From Flavobacterium sp. ENC (GTDB taxonomy: Bacteria; Bacteroidota; Bacteroidia; Flavobacteriales; Flavobacteriaceae), in contig NZ_JAJMOY010000004.1 in the NCBI RefSeq assembly GCF_020991415.1, forward strand, positions 62,001 through 126,000: 64,000 nucleotides of DNA. Reading direction: 5' to 3'. Each line of letters opens with the position of its first letter. The first letter of the stretch is position 1. Positions 42,889 through 53,981 of the stretch are shown here, in pieces. Below the pieces are notes generated by a model. The model was not told where the DNA came from and made no database searches. It saw nothing but the letters and a program-made list of their open reading frames with translations. A program made the position numbers and the translations under genes.

Positions 42889-43338
42889 TTATTGTAAAAT
42901 CGCATCAATTTTGGCTTCTGATTTTTCTTTGATCTTGCTGTTCGGACGAAAACTCCAGATGATCAGAAATTTTCCTTCTGCAAGATATTCTTCCGGATGC
43001 TCGTCTGTTGGTTCCCCGTCTTTTCCCCAGAGCATTCCCTGCAGGAATCGATCTCCTTTGAATCTGTTTTCAAATTCAAAATACATGATAGAACCACTGT
43101 CGGTTTTATTTTTGAAACTTTGAACGGCTTTACTTTTTAAGACTCCCGTCATATTGCTGTACGTTTCAATATCAGTATAAAAAGTGCAGGCCTGAGGAGA
43201 AACACAAATGTGACCATCGCTTAAAGTATAACCTTTGGGGATTTCTTTAGGTTTTAGTTTTAAATCAGCAAGGGTCTGACTGAAAATAGTAGTAGTGAGT
43301 AATAGGAATAATAGCGATAGGGGAATCGTGATTTTCAT
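42889..43338 (-). CDS. Secreted protein of unknown function
   Basis: 149 residues. Signal peptide MKITIPLSLLFLLLTTTIFSQ (cleaved after SQ). The mature domain is mixed, with HICVSPQACTFYTDI (two Cys, a possible disulfide) and FLIIWSFRPNSKIKEKSEAKID at the end. No family recognised. Single gene. Confidence 0.65.
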   Translation of the reverse strand: MKITIPLSLLFLLLTTTIFSQTLADLKLKPKEIPKGYTLSDGHICVSPQACTFYTDIETYSNMTGVLKSKAVQSFKNKTDSGSIMYFEFENRFKGDRFLQGMLWGKDGEPTDEHPEEYLAEGKFLIIWSFRPNSKIKEKSEAKIDAILQ

Positions 43339-43444
43339 GGGTTTTTTGGTTTTAATTTTGTGAATATTTACCCAGACGAAAATACGAATTAAAATAATAA
43401 TCCAATAATGTGGATTTGTAATTAGTGTAAGGATTTGAGTTTAG

Positions 43445-43479
43445 CAAACCCGACAGGTTTTAAAAACCTGTCGGGTTTG
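43445..43479. terminator. Strong terminator between the secreted protein and GIY-YIG genes
   Basis: A perfect 16-bp stem, CAAACCCGACAGGTTT with its complement, three-base loop. Downstream of the GIY-YIG stop on the minus strand. Confidence 0.85.
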
Positions 43480-43571
43480 TTGTGCGTAAAGTTTGTCATT
43501 TCGACGGAGGAGAAATCTTCGTAAGTAACTCTACAAAGCGAGGAAATATAGTCTGAAATCTGCTTGTAAAA

Positions 43572-43886
43572 TCATGCAAATAAATCATTCAAAAAATCCA
43601 GATTTGGGTTAATAGTTTTTATCAATTCGATTTTCTTTTCCCTGCGCCAATCTTTTACTTCTTTTTCTCGTGCAATTGCTTCTTGAATCCAAGTGAATTT
43701 TTCATAATAAAGCAAGTACGTAACATTATACTTTGATGCAAAAGTTTTATTTCCATTGGTTTTGTTTTCTGTATGTTGAATTAAGCGAATTTTCAAATTA
43801 TTGGTAACCCCTGTGTAAAAAACAGTTTTAGATTTGTTCGTTATGATGTATATGTAGTAAGTATGATAACCTTCTTGTAGTTGCAT
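43572..43886 (-). CDS. GIY-YIG endonuclease-domain protein
   Basis: 104 residues, a single-domain UvrC/YhbQ-type GIY-YIG protein. The YIYIITNKSK...FYTGVTNNLKIRLIQHTENK block carries the GIY-YIG equivalent (YII...YTG) and Arg of the active site; EAIAREKEVKDWRREKK holds the Glu. Such solo domains are common in Bacteroidota; their DNA targets are unknown. Followed by a strong terminator. Upstream is the tandem repeat 43957-44290. Confidence 0.85.
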   Translation of the reverse strand: MQLQEGYHTYYIYIITNKSKTVFYTGVTNNLKIRLIQHTENKTNGNKTFASKYNVTYLLYYEKFTWIQEAIAREKEVKDWRREKKIELIKTINPNLDFLNDLFA

Positions 43887-43956
43887 TTTTCTTTTTTTGC
43901 TAAAGATATTAATTTTAAGATTTTTCTTATAATTAAAATTTTAAATCGATATACGT

Positions 43957-44290
43957 TGCAGAGTTTCTTGTGAAGATTTCTCCTTCGTCGAAATGACAAA
44001 AATGGGGATAATTTGTGTGTTGATTTCGAATGGAAGTTATGGTTATACTTTGCGGAGTTTCTTGCGAAGATTTCTCCTTTCTCAAAATGACAAAAATGGG
44101 GATAATTTGTGTGGTTTGATTTCTAAATGAAGGTATGGTTATTAATTTGCGGAGTTTCTTGTGTGATTTATCCTTCGTCGAAATGACAAAAATGGGGATA
44201 ATTTGTGTGGTTTGATTTCGAATGAAAGTATGGTTATTAATTTGCGGAGTTCTTGTGAAGATTTCTCCTTCGTCGAAATGACAAACATTA
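43957..44290. repeat. Four tandem ~95-bp repeats
   Basis: Units of TGC(A/G)GAGTTTCTTGTGAAGATT type start at 43957, 44051, 44148 and 44243 (spacing 94, 97, 95), each with GAAATGACAAA and often TGGGGATAATTTGTGTG. A TTCGCTCAGCCTGACA word follows near 44315, also found at 63432. No gene. Confidence 0.8.
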
Positions 44291-44371
44291 TGGTTACTTT
44301 GCGTGGGCTTCGACTTCGCTCAGCCTGACATAAGTTTGCCAATCTAAAATCAGAACTATGCAATAAAAAAA

Positions 44372-44394
44372 TCCCGCTTCAAAATGAAACGGGA
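44372..44394 (-). terminator. Terminator of lysA
   Basis: TCCCGCTTC pairs with GAAACGGGA (one mismatch), with seven T following on the minus strand. Confidence 0.8.
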
Positions 44395-44421
44395 CTTAAC
44401 AATATTCTCTTTTTTTTTATT

Positions 44422-45645
44422 TTAAACTGTTGCAGCAACTTCTTCTGGCAACGGAATTTGATTTTTAAGTAAATCTTCGAATGTTTCGTGTTGGCGGATC
44501 AGGATTCCTTTTCCGTCTTTCCATAAAACTTCGGCTGGTTTGTACCTTGAATTATAGTTCGAAGACATCGAGAAACAATAGGCTCCGGCGTTTCTGAACG
44601 CTAGAATATCACCTTCAGTAATTTCTGAAATTCTGCGGTTGTTGGCAAAAGTATCAGTCTCACAAATGTATCCCACCACAGAATAAAAACGCTCTTTTCC
44701 TTTTGGGTTCGAGATGTTTTCGATATAGTGTTGTGAACCATAAAACATAGGACGGATTAAGTGATTGAAACCACTGTCAACTCCGGCGAAAACCGTTGAG
44801 GTTGTTTGTTTTACCACGTTTACTTTGGCTAAGAAGAAACCTGCTTCACTCACCAAAAATTTACCTGGCTCGAAAATCAAGGTTAAATCCCGGCCATATT
44901 CGGCACAGAAAGAATTGAATCTTTTGGATAATTTTTTACCTAATTCTTCAATATCTGTTTCGATATCGTCTTTTTTGTAAGGAACTTTAAATCCGCTTCC
45001 GAAATCTAAAAACTCCAAATCTTTAAAGTGTTTAGCGGTATCAAAAAGGATTTCAGCAGCATAAAGGAATACTTCGATATCAAGAATATCAGATCCTGTA
45101 TGCATGTGAATTCCAACAATACTCATTTTTGTATTCTCTACAATTCGCAATATGTGCGGAATTTGATGTACCGAAATTCCGAATTTACTATCGATATGTC
45201 CTACCGAAATATTAGCATTTCCACCCGCCATTACGTGCGGATTGATACGGATGCATACCGGAATCTGAGGATATTTTGTTCCGAATTGCTCCAGAATAGA
45301 TAAGTTGTCAATATTGATTTGTACACCCATCGCAGCAACTTCTTCGATTTCTTCCAAAGAAACGCCGTTTGGTGTAAAAAAGATTTTGTCAGGATCATAG
45401 CCAGCATGAAGTCCTAATAAAACTTCCTGAATCGATACAGTATCTAAACCAGACCCCATGTTCTTTAACAACTGAAGAATCGCAACATTAGACAATGCCT
45501 TCATGGCGTAATTAACTCTCAAATTTTCTACCTTAGAGAAAGCTTTCGTTAATCTGTTGTACTGAGATTGGATTTTTTCGGCATCATAAACATATAATGG
45601 ACTTCCAAATTGGTCTGCTAACTGCAGTAAATCTTTTGCTTGCAT
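44422..45645 (-). CDS. lysA: Diaminopimelate decarboxylase
   Basis: 407 residues, the usual length. The PLP Lys49 is in NYAMKALSN, HMHTGSDI and DFGSGFKVPY are cofactor blocks, and the later FEPGKFLVSEAG and RNAGAYCFSMSSNYNSR complete the active site. It converts meso-diaminopimelate to lysine in the cytosol. Fold type III PLP enzyme. Its promoter (45663-45693) is among the clearest in the window; the gene is alone. Confidence 0.95.
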   Translation of the reverse strand: MQAKDLLQLADQFGSPLYVYDAEKIQSQYNRLTKAFSKVENLRVNYAMKALSNVAILQLLKNMGSGLDTVSIQEVLLGLHAGYDPDKIFFTPNGVSLEEIEEVAAMGVQINIDNLSILEQFGTKYPQIPVCIRINPHVMAGGNANISVGHIDSKFGISVHQIPHILRIVENTKMSIVGIHMHTGSDILDIEVFLYAAEILFDTAKHFKDLEFLDFGSGFKVPYKKDDIETDIEELGKKLSKRFNSFCAEYGRDLTLIFEPGKFLVSEAGFFLAKVNVVKQTTSTVFAGVDSGFNHLIRPMFYGSQHYIENISNPKGKERFYSVVGYICETDTFANNRRISEITEGDILAFRNAGAYCFSMSSNYNSRYKPAEVLWKDGKGILIRQHETFEDLLKNQIPLPEEVAATV

Positions 45646-45662
45646 TTTTAAACTATTTTGGG

Positions 45663-45693
45663 CAAAGTTATTACACTTTTGACTAACAGCAAA
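45663..45693 (-). promoter_or_regulatory. Promoter of lysA
   Basis: On the minus strand TTTG (45693-45690), 19 bases, then TAACTTTG (45670-45663), a perfect match to the Bacteroidota consensus. About 18 bases separate it from the start codon. Confidence 0.75.
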
Positions 45694-46114
45694 TTATTTG
45701 TAGAAAAATAACAAATTGTAACAAATTGTTTGTTTTTAAACAAAAAGTCGGTTATTTCGAATTTTTATAAAATTCTCTTTTAGGTTCTGAGAGACTAAGA
45801 CTCTAAGATACTAAGTTTTTTGTCACGGAATAAAGATTAGCGTGGATTTTTTATTTTTTTTGTTTGCCAAGAATTTCACGAATTTCCACTAATTTTTTTA
45901 TTGTGGAATTTTATAATTATCACCGTAATTACTTAGCCGATTTGTTTACAATCTGAGAAAAACATAGCTAACGGTTTCAAACGTTGGAGCGCAATCCAAA
46001 TACGTTTCCCACGGTTGGAACCGCGGGCTATATTTGAAGATCAGATTTTTAATTTGCTAAATCAGCCACCTGAGCGATAGCGAACAGGCGAAGCAAAACC
46101 TGCGAGAAAAACAA
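45694..46114. other. Spacer with decayed repeat pieces
   Basis: Holds a TTTGCCAAGAATTTCACGAA stretch (about 45862) related to the inverted-repeat elements at 12649 and 20696. A GGTTGGAACCGCGGGCTATA stretch (about 46012) is related to the 53982 array. No gene. Confidence 0.45.
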
Positions 46115-46142
46115 AACCCCTGAATTAATATTCAGGGGTTTG
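46115..46142 (-). terminator. Terminator of gltD
   Basis: AAACCCCTGAAT pairs perfectly with its complement, loop TAAT. Confidence 0.88.
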
Positions 46143-46235
46143 TGGTAATTATGTTATTTAAGTAATAAAGAGTAAATAAAATGGTAGAAAAAAAACTCAG
46201 TCCCTTAGCATCTTAGTATCTCAGAACCTTAAAAA

Positions 46236-47690
46236 TTACAAACTCGGTAAATCCCCGTTTCCTTTAGTTGGCAGGTTGGTAGAGCCCATTAAGAACAAAT
46301 CTACTTCTCTTGCTGCTTCACGGCCTTCTGAGATTGCCCATACGATTAAGGATTGCCCTCTTCGCATATCACCGGCAGTGAAGATGTGAGGAACGTTGGT
46401 CTGATAGTTTTTAGCTTTATAATTGCTTCTCATATCAATTTCAAGCCCTAATTGCTCGCTTAACGTTTTTTCCGGACCTGTAAATCCTAAAGCCAGTAAA
46501 GCTAAATCGCAAGGCCAGATTTTTTCGGAACCTTCTTTTTCGATTAATTCAGGACGCTGACCCGGAGTCATTTTCCATTGTACTTCAACGGTTTTTAATC
46601 CTACAAGTTCTCCTTTATCATTGGATAAGAATTCTTTTGTATTGATTAACCAGTTTCTGTCGCAGCCTTCTTCGTGAGAAGAGGATGTTTTCAACTGCAA
46701 CGGCCAGAAAGGCCAAGGTGTTGATTCGCTTCTTCCAACCGGAGGTTTTGGTAAAATTTCAAAGTTAGTCACTGATTTTGCTCCGTGTCGGTTTGATGTT
46801 CCAACGCAGTCAGAACCTGTATCTCCACCACCAATTACGATGACGTCTTTTCCGGTTGCCTTAACCTGGTCCGGAATGGACTCTCCGTATAAAACTTTAG
46901 TTTGCTGTGTTAAGAAATCCATTGCCTGAACAACGCCTTTGCTTTCGATTCCTTTAGTTGGCAAACTTCTTCTCTCTGTTGCTCCACCGCACAATACGAT
47001 AGAATCGAAAGCATTCAGTTCTGCAACGCTAAAGTTAACACCCACATTTACATTGGTTTTGAAAGTGATTCCTTCGGCTTCAAGGATGGCTACACGTCTG
47101 TCGATAATTCCTTTTTCTAATTTGAAATTCGGAATTCCGTAGCGCAATAAACCTCCAATAGCATTGTCTCTTTCAAAAACGGTAACGGTATGACCCGCTC
47201 TGTTCAATTGCTGGGCAGCTGCGAGCCCTGCAGGACCCGAACCAATAACGGCTACGGTTTTTCCTGTTCTGGTTAATGGTGTTTGTGGTTTGATCCATCC
47301 TTCGGCAAAACCTCTTTCGATGATGTTTTTCTCGATGTTTTCGATCGCAACCGGTTCTTTGATGATGCCCAGTACACATGATTTCTCACATGGAGCAGGG
47401 CATAAGCGGCCCGTAAATTCCGGAAAGTTATTAGTCGATTGTAAAATCGCTAAGGCACTCTGCCATTCTTCCTGATGTACCATGTCGTTGAAGTCAGGAA
47501 TTAAATTTCCTAACGGACAGGCACTGTGGCAAAAAGGAATACCACAATCCATACATCTTGAACCTTGTTCTTTTTTCTTATCTTCTGCTAACGGAATGGT
47601 AAATTCGTTGTAGTTCGAAACACGTTCTGCTACTTCTAAATTACTTTCGTCGGCTCTGTTATATTCTTTAAATCCGCCTATTTTACCCAT
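46236..47690 (-). CDS. gltD: Glutamate synthase small (beta) subunit
   Basis: 484 residues. The N-terminal 4Fe-4S ligands are Cys46, Cys49, Cys54 and Cys58 (RCMDCGIPFCHSACPLGN), with a second set CPAPCEKSC. FAD motif GSGPAGLAAAQQL and the NADPH motif GGGDTGSDCVG follow. It supplies electrons from NADPH to GltB, which makes glutamate from glutamine and 2-oxoglutarate. It is downstream of gltB with a 99-base spacer containing a short palindrome; both form one transcription unit. Confidence 0.95.
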   Translation of the reverse strand: MGKIGGFKEYNRADESNLEVAERVSNYNEFTIPLAEDKKKEQGSRCMDCGIPFCHSACPLGNLIPDFNDMVHQEEWQSALAILQSTNNFPEFTGRLCPAPCEKSCVLGIIKEPVAIENIEKNIIERGFAEGWIKPQTPLTRTGKTVAVIGSGPAGLAAAQQLNRAGHTVTVFERDNAIGGLLRYGIPNFKLEKGIIDRRVAILEAEGITFKTNVNVGVNFSVAELNAFDSIVLCGGATERRSLPTKGIESKGVVQAMDFLTQQTKVLYGESIPDQVKATGKDVIVIGGGDTGSDCVGTSNRHGAKSVTNFEILPKPPVGRSESTPWPFWPLQLKTSSSHEEGCDRNWLINTKEFLSNDKGELVGLKTVEVQWKMTPGQRPELIEKEGSEKIWPCDLALLALGFTGPEKTLSEQLGLEIDMRSNYKAKNYQTNVPHIFTAGDMRRGQSLIVWAISEGREAAREVDLFLMGSTNLPTKGNGDLPSL

Positions 47691-47740
47691 GACATTTTTA
47701 ATTAAAATAAAGTTTTAAAATTCCAATGCTTAAATTCCAA

Positions 47741-47758
47741 TCCCGATAGCTATCGGGA
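47741..47758. repeat. Short palindrome between gltB and gltD
   Basis: TCCCGATAGCTATCGGGA, an 18-base perfect palindrome; possible intercistronic stabilising or attenuating hairpin. Confidence 0.5.
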
Positions 47759-47789
47759 CTAAAATCTAAAATCTGAATTCTAAAATCAT

Positions 47790-50700
47790 TTATCCAGCTA
47801 TTAATTCTTCTATTTTTTTCTCTTCTGCAATTCGCTGTAATGCTTTTTTGTAATCGGTTGGCATTACTTTTACGAAATTGTTTTGTTGGTTTTCCCAGTC
47901 TGCTAAAATTCTTTTTGCTAATGGACTGTTGGTGTACAAAGAGTGGTTTTTGATCAGTTTTCGTAATTTGGTTACGTCTTCTTCTTCGATAGGATCAAAG
48001 GCAACCATTTCCATGTTGCACACTGTTGCATCGAATTGTTGTTTAGGATCGTATACATAAGCCACACCACCGCTCATTCCGGCTGCGAAGTTTCTTCCTG
48101 TTTTTCCTAAAACTACAACTGTACCACCTGTCATGTACTCGCATCCGTGATCTCCAATTCCTTCGACAACCGCAGTTGCTCCGGAATTTCTCACACAGAA
48201 ACGCTCTCCGGCCATTCCATTAATATACGCCTCTCCGGTAATAGCTCCGTAAAGGGCAACGTTCCCGATAATGATATTTTCTTCAGGTTTGAAGGTGGCA
48301 GTAGGAGGTACCTTGATAATTAATTTTCCTCCTGAAAGTCCTTTTCCTAAGTAATCATTACAGTTTCCGTGAATTTTAAACGACAATCCATTGGTAGCAA
48401 ATGCACCAAAACTTTGTCCGGCAGAACCTTCAAAATCAACTAAAATAGTGTCTTCAGGTAAACCTTGTGCGCCATATATTTTTGAGATTTCATTACTCAA
48501 AATGGCACCTACAGAACGGTCTGTATTTTTAATTTTAAATGTAACTCTTGTTTTTTCTTTTCTGTAAATAGACGGAATCGCTTCTTTGATAATTTCGAAA
48601 TCCAATACATTTTCCAGGTTGTGATCCTGTTCTGTTGTATTGTGGTTCGGAACTGTTTTTGCTTTCTCCGGTTTGTACAAAATTGATGATAAATCCAAAC
48701 CATTGGCTTTGTAATGTTTGATCGCTTTGTTCACATTTAATTTTTGTGACTGACCCACCATTTCTTTCAAAGTTCTGAAACCTAACTGTGCCATGATTTC
48801 TCTTAACTCTTCTGCAATAAAATACATGAAGTTGATCACGTGCTCCGGAGTTCCCTTGAAGTTTTTTCTCAATTCAGGATCCTGAGTCGCAATACCAACA
48901 GGGCAGGTATTTAAGTGACAGGCTCTCATCATGATACAGCCTGAAGCGACAAGCGGGGCAGTGGCAAAACCAAATTCTTCAGCACCTAATAAGGCAGCAA
49001 TAGCTACGTCACGACCTGTTTTCAATTGTCCGTCGCACTCTAAAACGACACGGCTTCTTAAATCGTTTAATATTAAAGTTTGCTGTGCTTCGGCTAAACC
49101 AAGTTCCCATGGAATACCGGTATGTTGCAAAGAAGTCAATGGTGCAGCACCGGTTCCTCCGTCATAACCTGAAATCAGGATTACGTCGGCTTTTGCTTTG
49201 GCAACACCGGCAGCAATGGTTCCAACGCCTACTTCGGAAACTAATTTTACGTTGACACGTGCGTCACGGTTGGCATTCTTTAAGTCGAAAATCAACTGTG
49301 ATAAATCCTCAATAGAGTAAATATCGTGGTGCGGCGGAGGTGAAATCAAACCTACATAAGGTGTAGAGTTTCTGGTTTCAGCAATCCATGGCACTACTTT
49401 TTCTCCCGGAAGCTGTCCGCCTTCTCCTGGTTTAGCACCCTGAGCCATTTTAATCTGAATTTCTTTTGCATTTGTCAAATAGTTGATCGAAACGCCAAAA
49501 CGTCCTGATGCTACTTGTTTGATGGCACTGTTTCTGGAATCTCCGTTGATTTCTTTCTGGAAACGTTTCGGATCTTCTCCACCTTCTCCGGAATTACTTT
49601 TTCCGCCAATTCTGTTCATGGCAATCGCTAAATTCTCATGTGCTTCTCTACTGATCGATCCGTAAGACATCGCACCGGTTTTGAATTTCTTCACGATTTC
49701 GGTCCATGGTTCTACTTCGTCAATAGAAATTGGATCTAAATTGTTGAATTCAAATAAACCTCTGATCGTCATTAGGTTTGAGCTTTGCTCATTGACCATG
49801 TCAGAGTATTCTTTATAGCTTTCCGGACTGTTCAGGCGAACGGCCTGTTGTAATTTAGAAATCGTAGTCGGGTTGAACATGTGTTTTTCCCCACCTCTTC
49901 TCCATCTGTAAATACCTCCGATTTCCAAAGGCAATAAGTTGGCGATTTTTGAATTTGGAAAGGCTTTCTGGAAACGTTTTTTTACTTCTTTTTCCACTTC
50001 TATCAAACCAATTCCTTCGATTCTGGAAGGCGTGTAAGGGAAATATTTAGAAGTAAACGTTTTATTTAAACCTAAAATCTCGAAAATCTGGGCAGCTCTG
50101 TACGAATGTAAGGTAGAGATACCGATTTTGTTCATGATTTTAAGGATACCTTTTGCAATCGCTTTGTTATAGTTGATAATAGCGTAATCTGCTTTCACTT
50201 TTGTAATGAATCCCTGGTTGACCTGATCGTGAATGATCTCGTTTACCATGTATGGATTAATGGCACTGGCACCATATCCGAACAATAAAGCAAAATGATG
50301 CGGTTCGCGTGGCTCTGCAGATTCGATTATGATTCCGAATTTAGAACGAACTTTCAGGATGTTTAAAGAGTGGTGGATGTAAGAACAAGCCAGTAACATC
50401 GGGATTGGAGCCATTTGCTCGCTTACGCCTCTGTCTGAAAGAATGATAATATTACAGCCTTCAGAAACCGCTTTAAATGTAGCCTGAACACATTTCTCCA
50501 ACGCACGCTCCAGACCGTTAACTCCTTTTTCTATTTTGTATAAAGTAGAAATGGTAGCCGATTTGAAATCTTCGTGGTCAATGTTTCTGATTTTATCTAA
50601 ATCTTCATTGGAGATAACCGGATTCTGGATTTTTAATTTTTTACATTGTTTTGCTTCAATTTCGAAAATATTAAAATCTCCTCCAATGGCTAAACTGATG

Positions 50701-52307
50701 TCGGTAATGATTTCCTCACGAATACCATCCAGAGGAGGATTGGTCACCTGAGCAAATAATTGTTTGAAATAGTTGTACAATAATTGCGGCTGATCTGATA
50801 AAACGGCCAATGGCGTATCATTCCCCATAGAACTGATGGCTTCAGCACCATCTGATCCCATTGGATTGATAATTGTTTTTAAATCTTCGATCGTATAACC
50901 GAACAAACGCTGTCTGGTCTGAAAATCAAGTTTTTCAACAGGAACAGGATTGTTGGTGTAAGGAACTTTAGCTAAGGGTAACAAGTTTGCTTCAACCCAT
51001 TCTTTGTACGGACGCTTGGTTACAATTGCTTTTTTTATTTCTTCATCTTCAATAATACGGCCTTCGTTCATATCTACCAGGAACATTTTTCCCGGCTCTA
51101 AACGACCGTGCTGAATTACATCTTCCGGTTCGATATCCAGTACACCAATTTCTGATGACATGATTACGAAACCGCTTTTTGTCAACGTGTAACGGGAAGG
51201 ACGCAATCCGTTTCTGTCCAGTAAGGCACCAATTACGTTTCCATCGGTAAACGGAATCGAAGCGGGACCATCCCAGGGCTCCATGATGCAGGAGTTGAAT
51301 TCGTAGAACGCTTTCTTTTCTGCCGACATCGTCTGGTGTTTTTCCCAGGCTTCCGGAACAACCATCATCATGGCTTCAGGCAAGGATCGGCCGGTCATTA
51401 ATAAAAGTTCAATAACCATGTCCATAGAAGCAGAATCTGATTTTCCTTCTAAGATAATCGGAAATAATTTTTTGATATCATCACCAAAAATTTTGCTTTC
51501 CATTAATTCTTCACGGGCACGCATTCTGCTTACATTTCCACGAAGCGTATTGATTTCACCATTGTGACACATATATCGGAATGGCTGTGCTAAGTCCCAT
51601 GAAGGGAAAGTATTGGTAGAGAAACGCTGGTGTACTAAGGCCAGACGGGTCACTAAATCGGGATCTTTTAAGTCGATATAATATCGGCTAATGTCTTCCG
51701 GCATCAGTAAGCCTTTATATATTATAGTAGTGGTCGATAAACTAGTAAAGTAAAACATATGACTTTCGGAGGTTTTGGATCCTCTAATCGCGTGTTCTGC
51801 AATTTTTCTAGCTGCAAAAAGTTTTGCATTAAATTCTTGTTCCGTTAAATCCTGACCGTTTTTGCTAACAAAAACCTGTTTAACAGATGGTTCTTTTTCT
51901 GCGGCAATCTGCCCTAAATTTTCTACGTCAACGGGTACGTCTCTCCAGCCTAAAACCTTTAAATTCTGGTCTTTGATTGTTGATTCGAAAGCATTCATGC
52001 AAAAAGTAACCTGGTTTTTGCTTTTTGGTAAAAAAACCATTCCTACTGCATACTCACGCGTTTCAGGGATTTCAAAATCACATACTTTTTTGAAAAAGTC
52101 ATGTGGGATATCAAATAAAATTCCAGCTCCATCTCCAGTTCTTCCATCAGAACTAACTGCGCCACGATGTTCCAGTTTTATTAAGATGTCCAATGCTTTG
52201 TGAATGATGTCATTAGATTTAATACCATTCAAATTACAAATAAATCCTGCACCACAATTGTCGTGTTCAAATTCAGGCAAATAAAGCCCTTGTTCTTTAA
52301 CTCTCAT
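47790..52307 (-). CDS. gltB: Glutamate synthase large (alpha) subunit
   Basis: 1505 residues from the ATG at 52307, which begins [21 protein letters not shown]. An earlier in-frame ATG (52349) would add 14 residues but does not look like the family. Cys18 is the expected N-terminal nucleophile after removal of a short propeptide. Next are the glutaminase domain, the central domain, and the FMN synthase domain with [14 protein letters not shown]. The 3Fe-4S cysteines are in [15 protein letters not shown]. The C-terminal beta-helix has GANVAL-like and GGTVVVLG turns. First gene of gltB-gltD. Confidence 0.95.
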   Translation of the reverse strand: MRVKEQGLYLPEFEHDNCGAGFICNLNGIKSNDIIHKALDILIKLEHRGAVSSDGRTGDGAGILFDIPHDFFKKVCDFEIPETREYAVGMVFLPKSKNQVTFCMNAFESTIKDQNLKVLGWRDVPVDVENLGQIAAEKEPSVKQVFVSKNGQDLTEQEFNAKLFAARKIAEHAIRGSKTSESHMFYFTSLSTTTIIYKGLLMPEDISRYYIDLKDPDLVTRLALVHQRFSTNTFPSWDLAQPFRYMCHNGEINTLRGNVSRMRAREELMESKIFGDDIKKLFPIILEGKSDSASMDMVIELLLMTGRSLPEAMMMVVPEAWEKHQTMSAEKKAFYEFNSCIMEPWDGPASIPFTDGNVIGALLDRNGLRPSRYTLTKSGFVIMSSEIGVLDIEPEDVIQHGRLEPGKMFLVDMNEGRIIEDEEIKKAIVTKRPYKEWVEANLLPLAKVPYTNNPVPVEKLDFQTRQRLFGYTIEDLKTIINPMGSDGAEAISSMGNDTPLAVLSDQPQLLYNYFKQLFAQVTNPPLDGIREEIITDISLAIGGDFNIFEIEAKQCKKLKIQNPVISNEDLDKIRNIDHEDFKSATISTLYKIEKGVNGLERALEKCVQATFKAVSEGCNIIILSDRGVSEQMAPIPMLLACSYIHHSLNILKVRSKFGIIIESAEPREPHHFALLFGYGASAINPYMVNEIIHDQVNQGFITKVKADYAIINYNKAIAKGILKIMNKIGISTLHSYRAAQIFEILGLNKTFTSKYFPYTPSRIEGIGLIEVEKEVKKRFQKAFPNSKIANLLPLEIGGIYRWRRGGEKHMFNPTTISKLQQAVRLNSPESYKEYSDMVNEQSSNLMTIRGLFEFNNLDPISIDEVEPWTEIVKKFKTGAMSYGSISREAHENLAIAMNRIGGKSNSGEGGEDPKRFQKEINGDSRNSAIKQVASGRFGVSINYLTNAKEIQIKMAQGAKPGEGGQLPGEKVVPWIAETRNSTPYVGLISPPPHHDIYSIEDLSQLIFDLKNANRDARVNVKLVSEVGVGTIAAGVAKAKADVILISGYDGGTGAAPLTSLQHTGIPWELGLAEAQQTLILNDLRSRVVLECDGQLKTGRDVAIAALLGAEEFGFATAPLVASGCIMMRACHLNTCPVGIATQDPELRKNFKGTPEHVINFMYFIAEELREIMAQLGFRTLKEMVGQSQKLNVNKAIKHYKANGLDLSSILYKPEKAKTVPNHNTTEQDHNLENVLDFEIIKEAIPSIYRKEKTRVTFKIKNTDRSVGAILSNEISKIYGAQGLPEDTILVDFEGSAGQSFGAFATNGLSFKIHGNCNDYLGKGLSGGKLIIKVPPTATFKPEENIIIGNVALYGAITGEAYINGMAGERFCVRNSGATAVVEGIGDHGCEYMTGGTVVVLGKTGRNFAAGMSGGVAYVYDPKQQFDATVCNMEMVAFDPIEEEDVTKLRKLIKNHSLYTNSPLAKRILADWENQQNNFVKVMPTDYKKALQRIAEEKKIEELIAG

Positions 52308-52349
52308 TCTTGATATTTTTTCTACAAAAATAAAGATTTCGTTAAACAT

Positions 52350-52645
52350 AATGTATTGAAATTCTAATTTCGCTTACATTTTTGTTGTAATATTAGAAAA
52401 ATGATTCTTAAATGATAATAATATTGCAGAACGCATTGTGAAATGACAAAATCACAATTTACATTGTAATATATGAAATGAAATTGCGTGTAAGGCTTTG
52501 GAATCAGTGAAGTTTTTGTTAAATATCAAACTATTTGACGGTTTTTAGTTAACATTTTAGAAGCGATAGTTTAACGATTCCTTTTCTTTGGAAATAAATA
52601 ATGGTTTAATGTCCTTTTTATGGCATTTTTTAATTGAAAAAAGAT
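52350..52645. other. gltB-sucC divergent intergenic region
   Basis: AT-rich spacer between two start codons. The minus-strand promoter of gltB should lie here but no clear match is seen. Confidence 0.35.
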
Positions 52646-52676
52646 TTTACTATTCAGTTGAATTTTGCTATTTTTG
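52646..52676 (+). promoter_or_regulatory. Probable promoter of sucC
   Basis: TATTTTTG at 52669-52676 with a TTTA (near TTTG) 19 bases before it; about 48 bases from the ATG. Confidence 0.5.
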
Positions 52677-52724
52677 TCGCACTTTTATTCTGAAATAAAT
52701 TCAGAACCAGACAAATTCTATATT

Positions 52725-53918
52725 ATGAACATACACGAATATCAAGGAAAAGAAATTTTAGCGAGTTACGGAGTACGCATTCAACGCGGAATTGTGGCTA
52801 ACAATGCAGTTGAAGCTGTAGCTGCTGCAAAACAATTAACTGCCGAAACCGGTACAGGATGGCACGTAATTAAAGCACAAATTCACGCAGGTGGCCGTGG
52901 AAAAGGTGGTGGAGTGAAGCTTGCTAAAAACTTACAACAAGTTGAAGAAATTGCAGGACAAATTATCGGAATGCAATTGATTACACCTCAGACTTCTGCT
53001 GAAGGTAAAAAAGTAAACAAAGTTTTAGTAGCAGAAGATGTTTACTATCCTGGTGAAAGTGAAACTTCTGAATTTTATGTTTCTGTTTTATTAAATAGAG
53101 CTACCGGTCGTAATATGATTATGTATTCTACTGAAGGTGGAATGGATATTGAAGAAGTTGCGGAACACACACCACACTTAATTTTTACTGAAGAAGTTGA
53201 TCCTACTGTTGGATTACAAGGTTTTCAGGCAAGAAGAATTGCCTTTAACTTAGGTCTTTCAGGAAATGCTTTCAAAGAAATGGTAAAATTCATCGATTCA
53301 TTGTACAATGCTTACATTGGTTCTGATGCTTCTATGTTTGAAATCAACCCGGTTTTGAAAACTTCAGATAACAAAATTATGGCTGTTGATGCTAAAGTAA
53401 ATATCGATGATAATGCTTTATACAGACAACCAAAATATGCTGAGATGCGTGATATCCGTGAGGAGAACCCAATCGAAGTGGAAGCTAAAGAAGTAGGTTT
53501 GAACTATGTAGATCTTGACGGTACTGTAGGATGTATGGTAAACGGAGCAGGTCTTGCAATGGCAACTATGGATTTAATTAAATATGCTGGTTTTGAGCCT
53601 GCTAACTTCCTTGACGTTGGTGGAACTGCTGATGCAAAACGTGTTGAAACGGCTTTCCGTATTATCTTAAAAGATCCTAACGTAAAAGCTATTCTGATCA
53701 ATATTTTTGGTGGAATCGTTCGTTGTGACCGTGTGGCGCAAGGAGTTGTTGACGCTTACAAAAATATGGGTGACGCTATTAAAGTGCCAATTATCGTTCG
53801 TTTGCAAGGAACAAATGCTGAAATTGCAAAAGAATTAATTGACAATTCAGGTATGCCAATTTTATCAGCTGTTCAGTTTCAGGAAGCTGCTGATCAGGTT
53901 AAAGCTGCATTATCTTAA
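52725..53918 (+). CDS. sucC: Succinyl-CoA synthetase beta subunit (ADP-forming)
   Basis: 397 residues from the ATG at 52725 (MNIHEYQGKEILASYGV), the family's standard start. A start at 52665 would lie within the promoter box. An ATP-grasp domain carries HAGGRGKGGGVKL. The C-terminal ligase domain carries GCMVNGAGLAMATMD, NFLDVGGTAD and INIFGGIVRCD. It couples succinyl-CoA cleavage to ATP formation in the TCA cycle. The alpha subunit sucD is not in the window, so the subunits are encoded apart. Confidence 0.95.
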   Translation: MNIHEYQGKEILASYGVRIQRGIVANNAVEAVAAAKQLTAETGTGWHVIKAQIHAGGRGKGGGVKLAKNLQQVEEIAGQIIGMQLITPQTSAEGKKVNKVLVAEDVYYPGESETSEFYVSVLLNRATGRNMIMYSTEGGMDIEEVAEHTPHLIFTEEVDPTVGLQGFQARRIAFNLGLSGNAFKEMVKFIDSLYNAYIGSDASMFEINPVLKTSDNKIMAVDAKVNIDDNALYRQPKYAEMRDIREENPIEVEAKEVGLNYVDLDGTVGCMVNGAGLAMATMDLIKYAGFEPANFLDVGGTADAKRVETAFRIILKDPNVKAILINIFGGIVRCDRVAQGVVDAYKNMGDAIKVPIIVRLQGTNAEIAKELIDNSGMPILSAVQFQEAADQVKAALS

Positions 53919-53943
53919 TCAAATAAGAAATCAATTATATAAA

Positions 53944-53978
53944 AAATCCCTTCGATATTCGGAGGGATTTTTTTTTGG
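53944..53978 (+). terminator. Terminator of sucC
   Basis: AAATCCCTTCGA pairs with TCGGAGGGATTT (one G-T), followed by a run of T. Confidence 0.9.
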
Positions 53979-53981
53979 AGT

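Noticed and set aside
52308..52349. Upstream ATG for gltB
   Set aside because: Adds 14 residues unlike family members and moves the nucleophilic Cys away from the expected propeptide distance.
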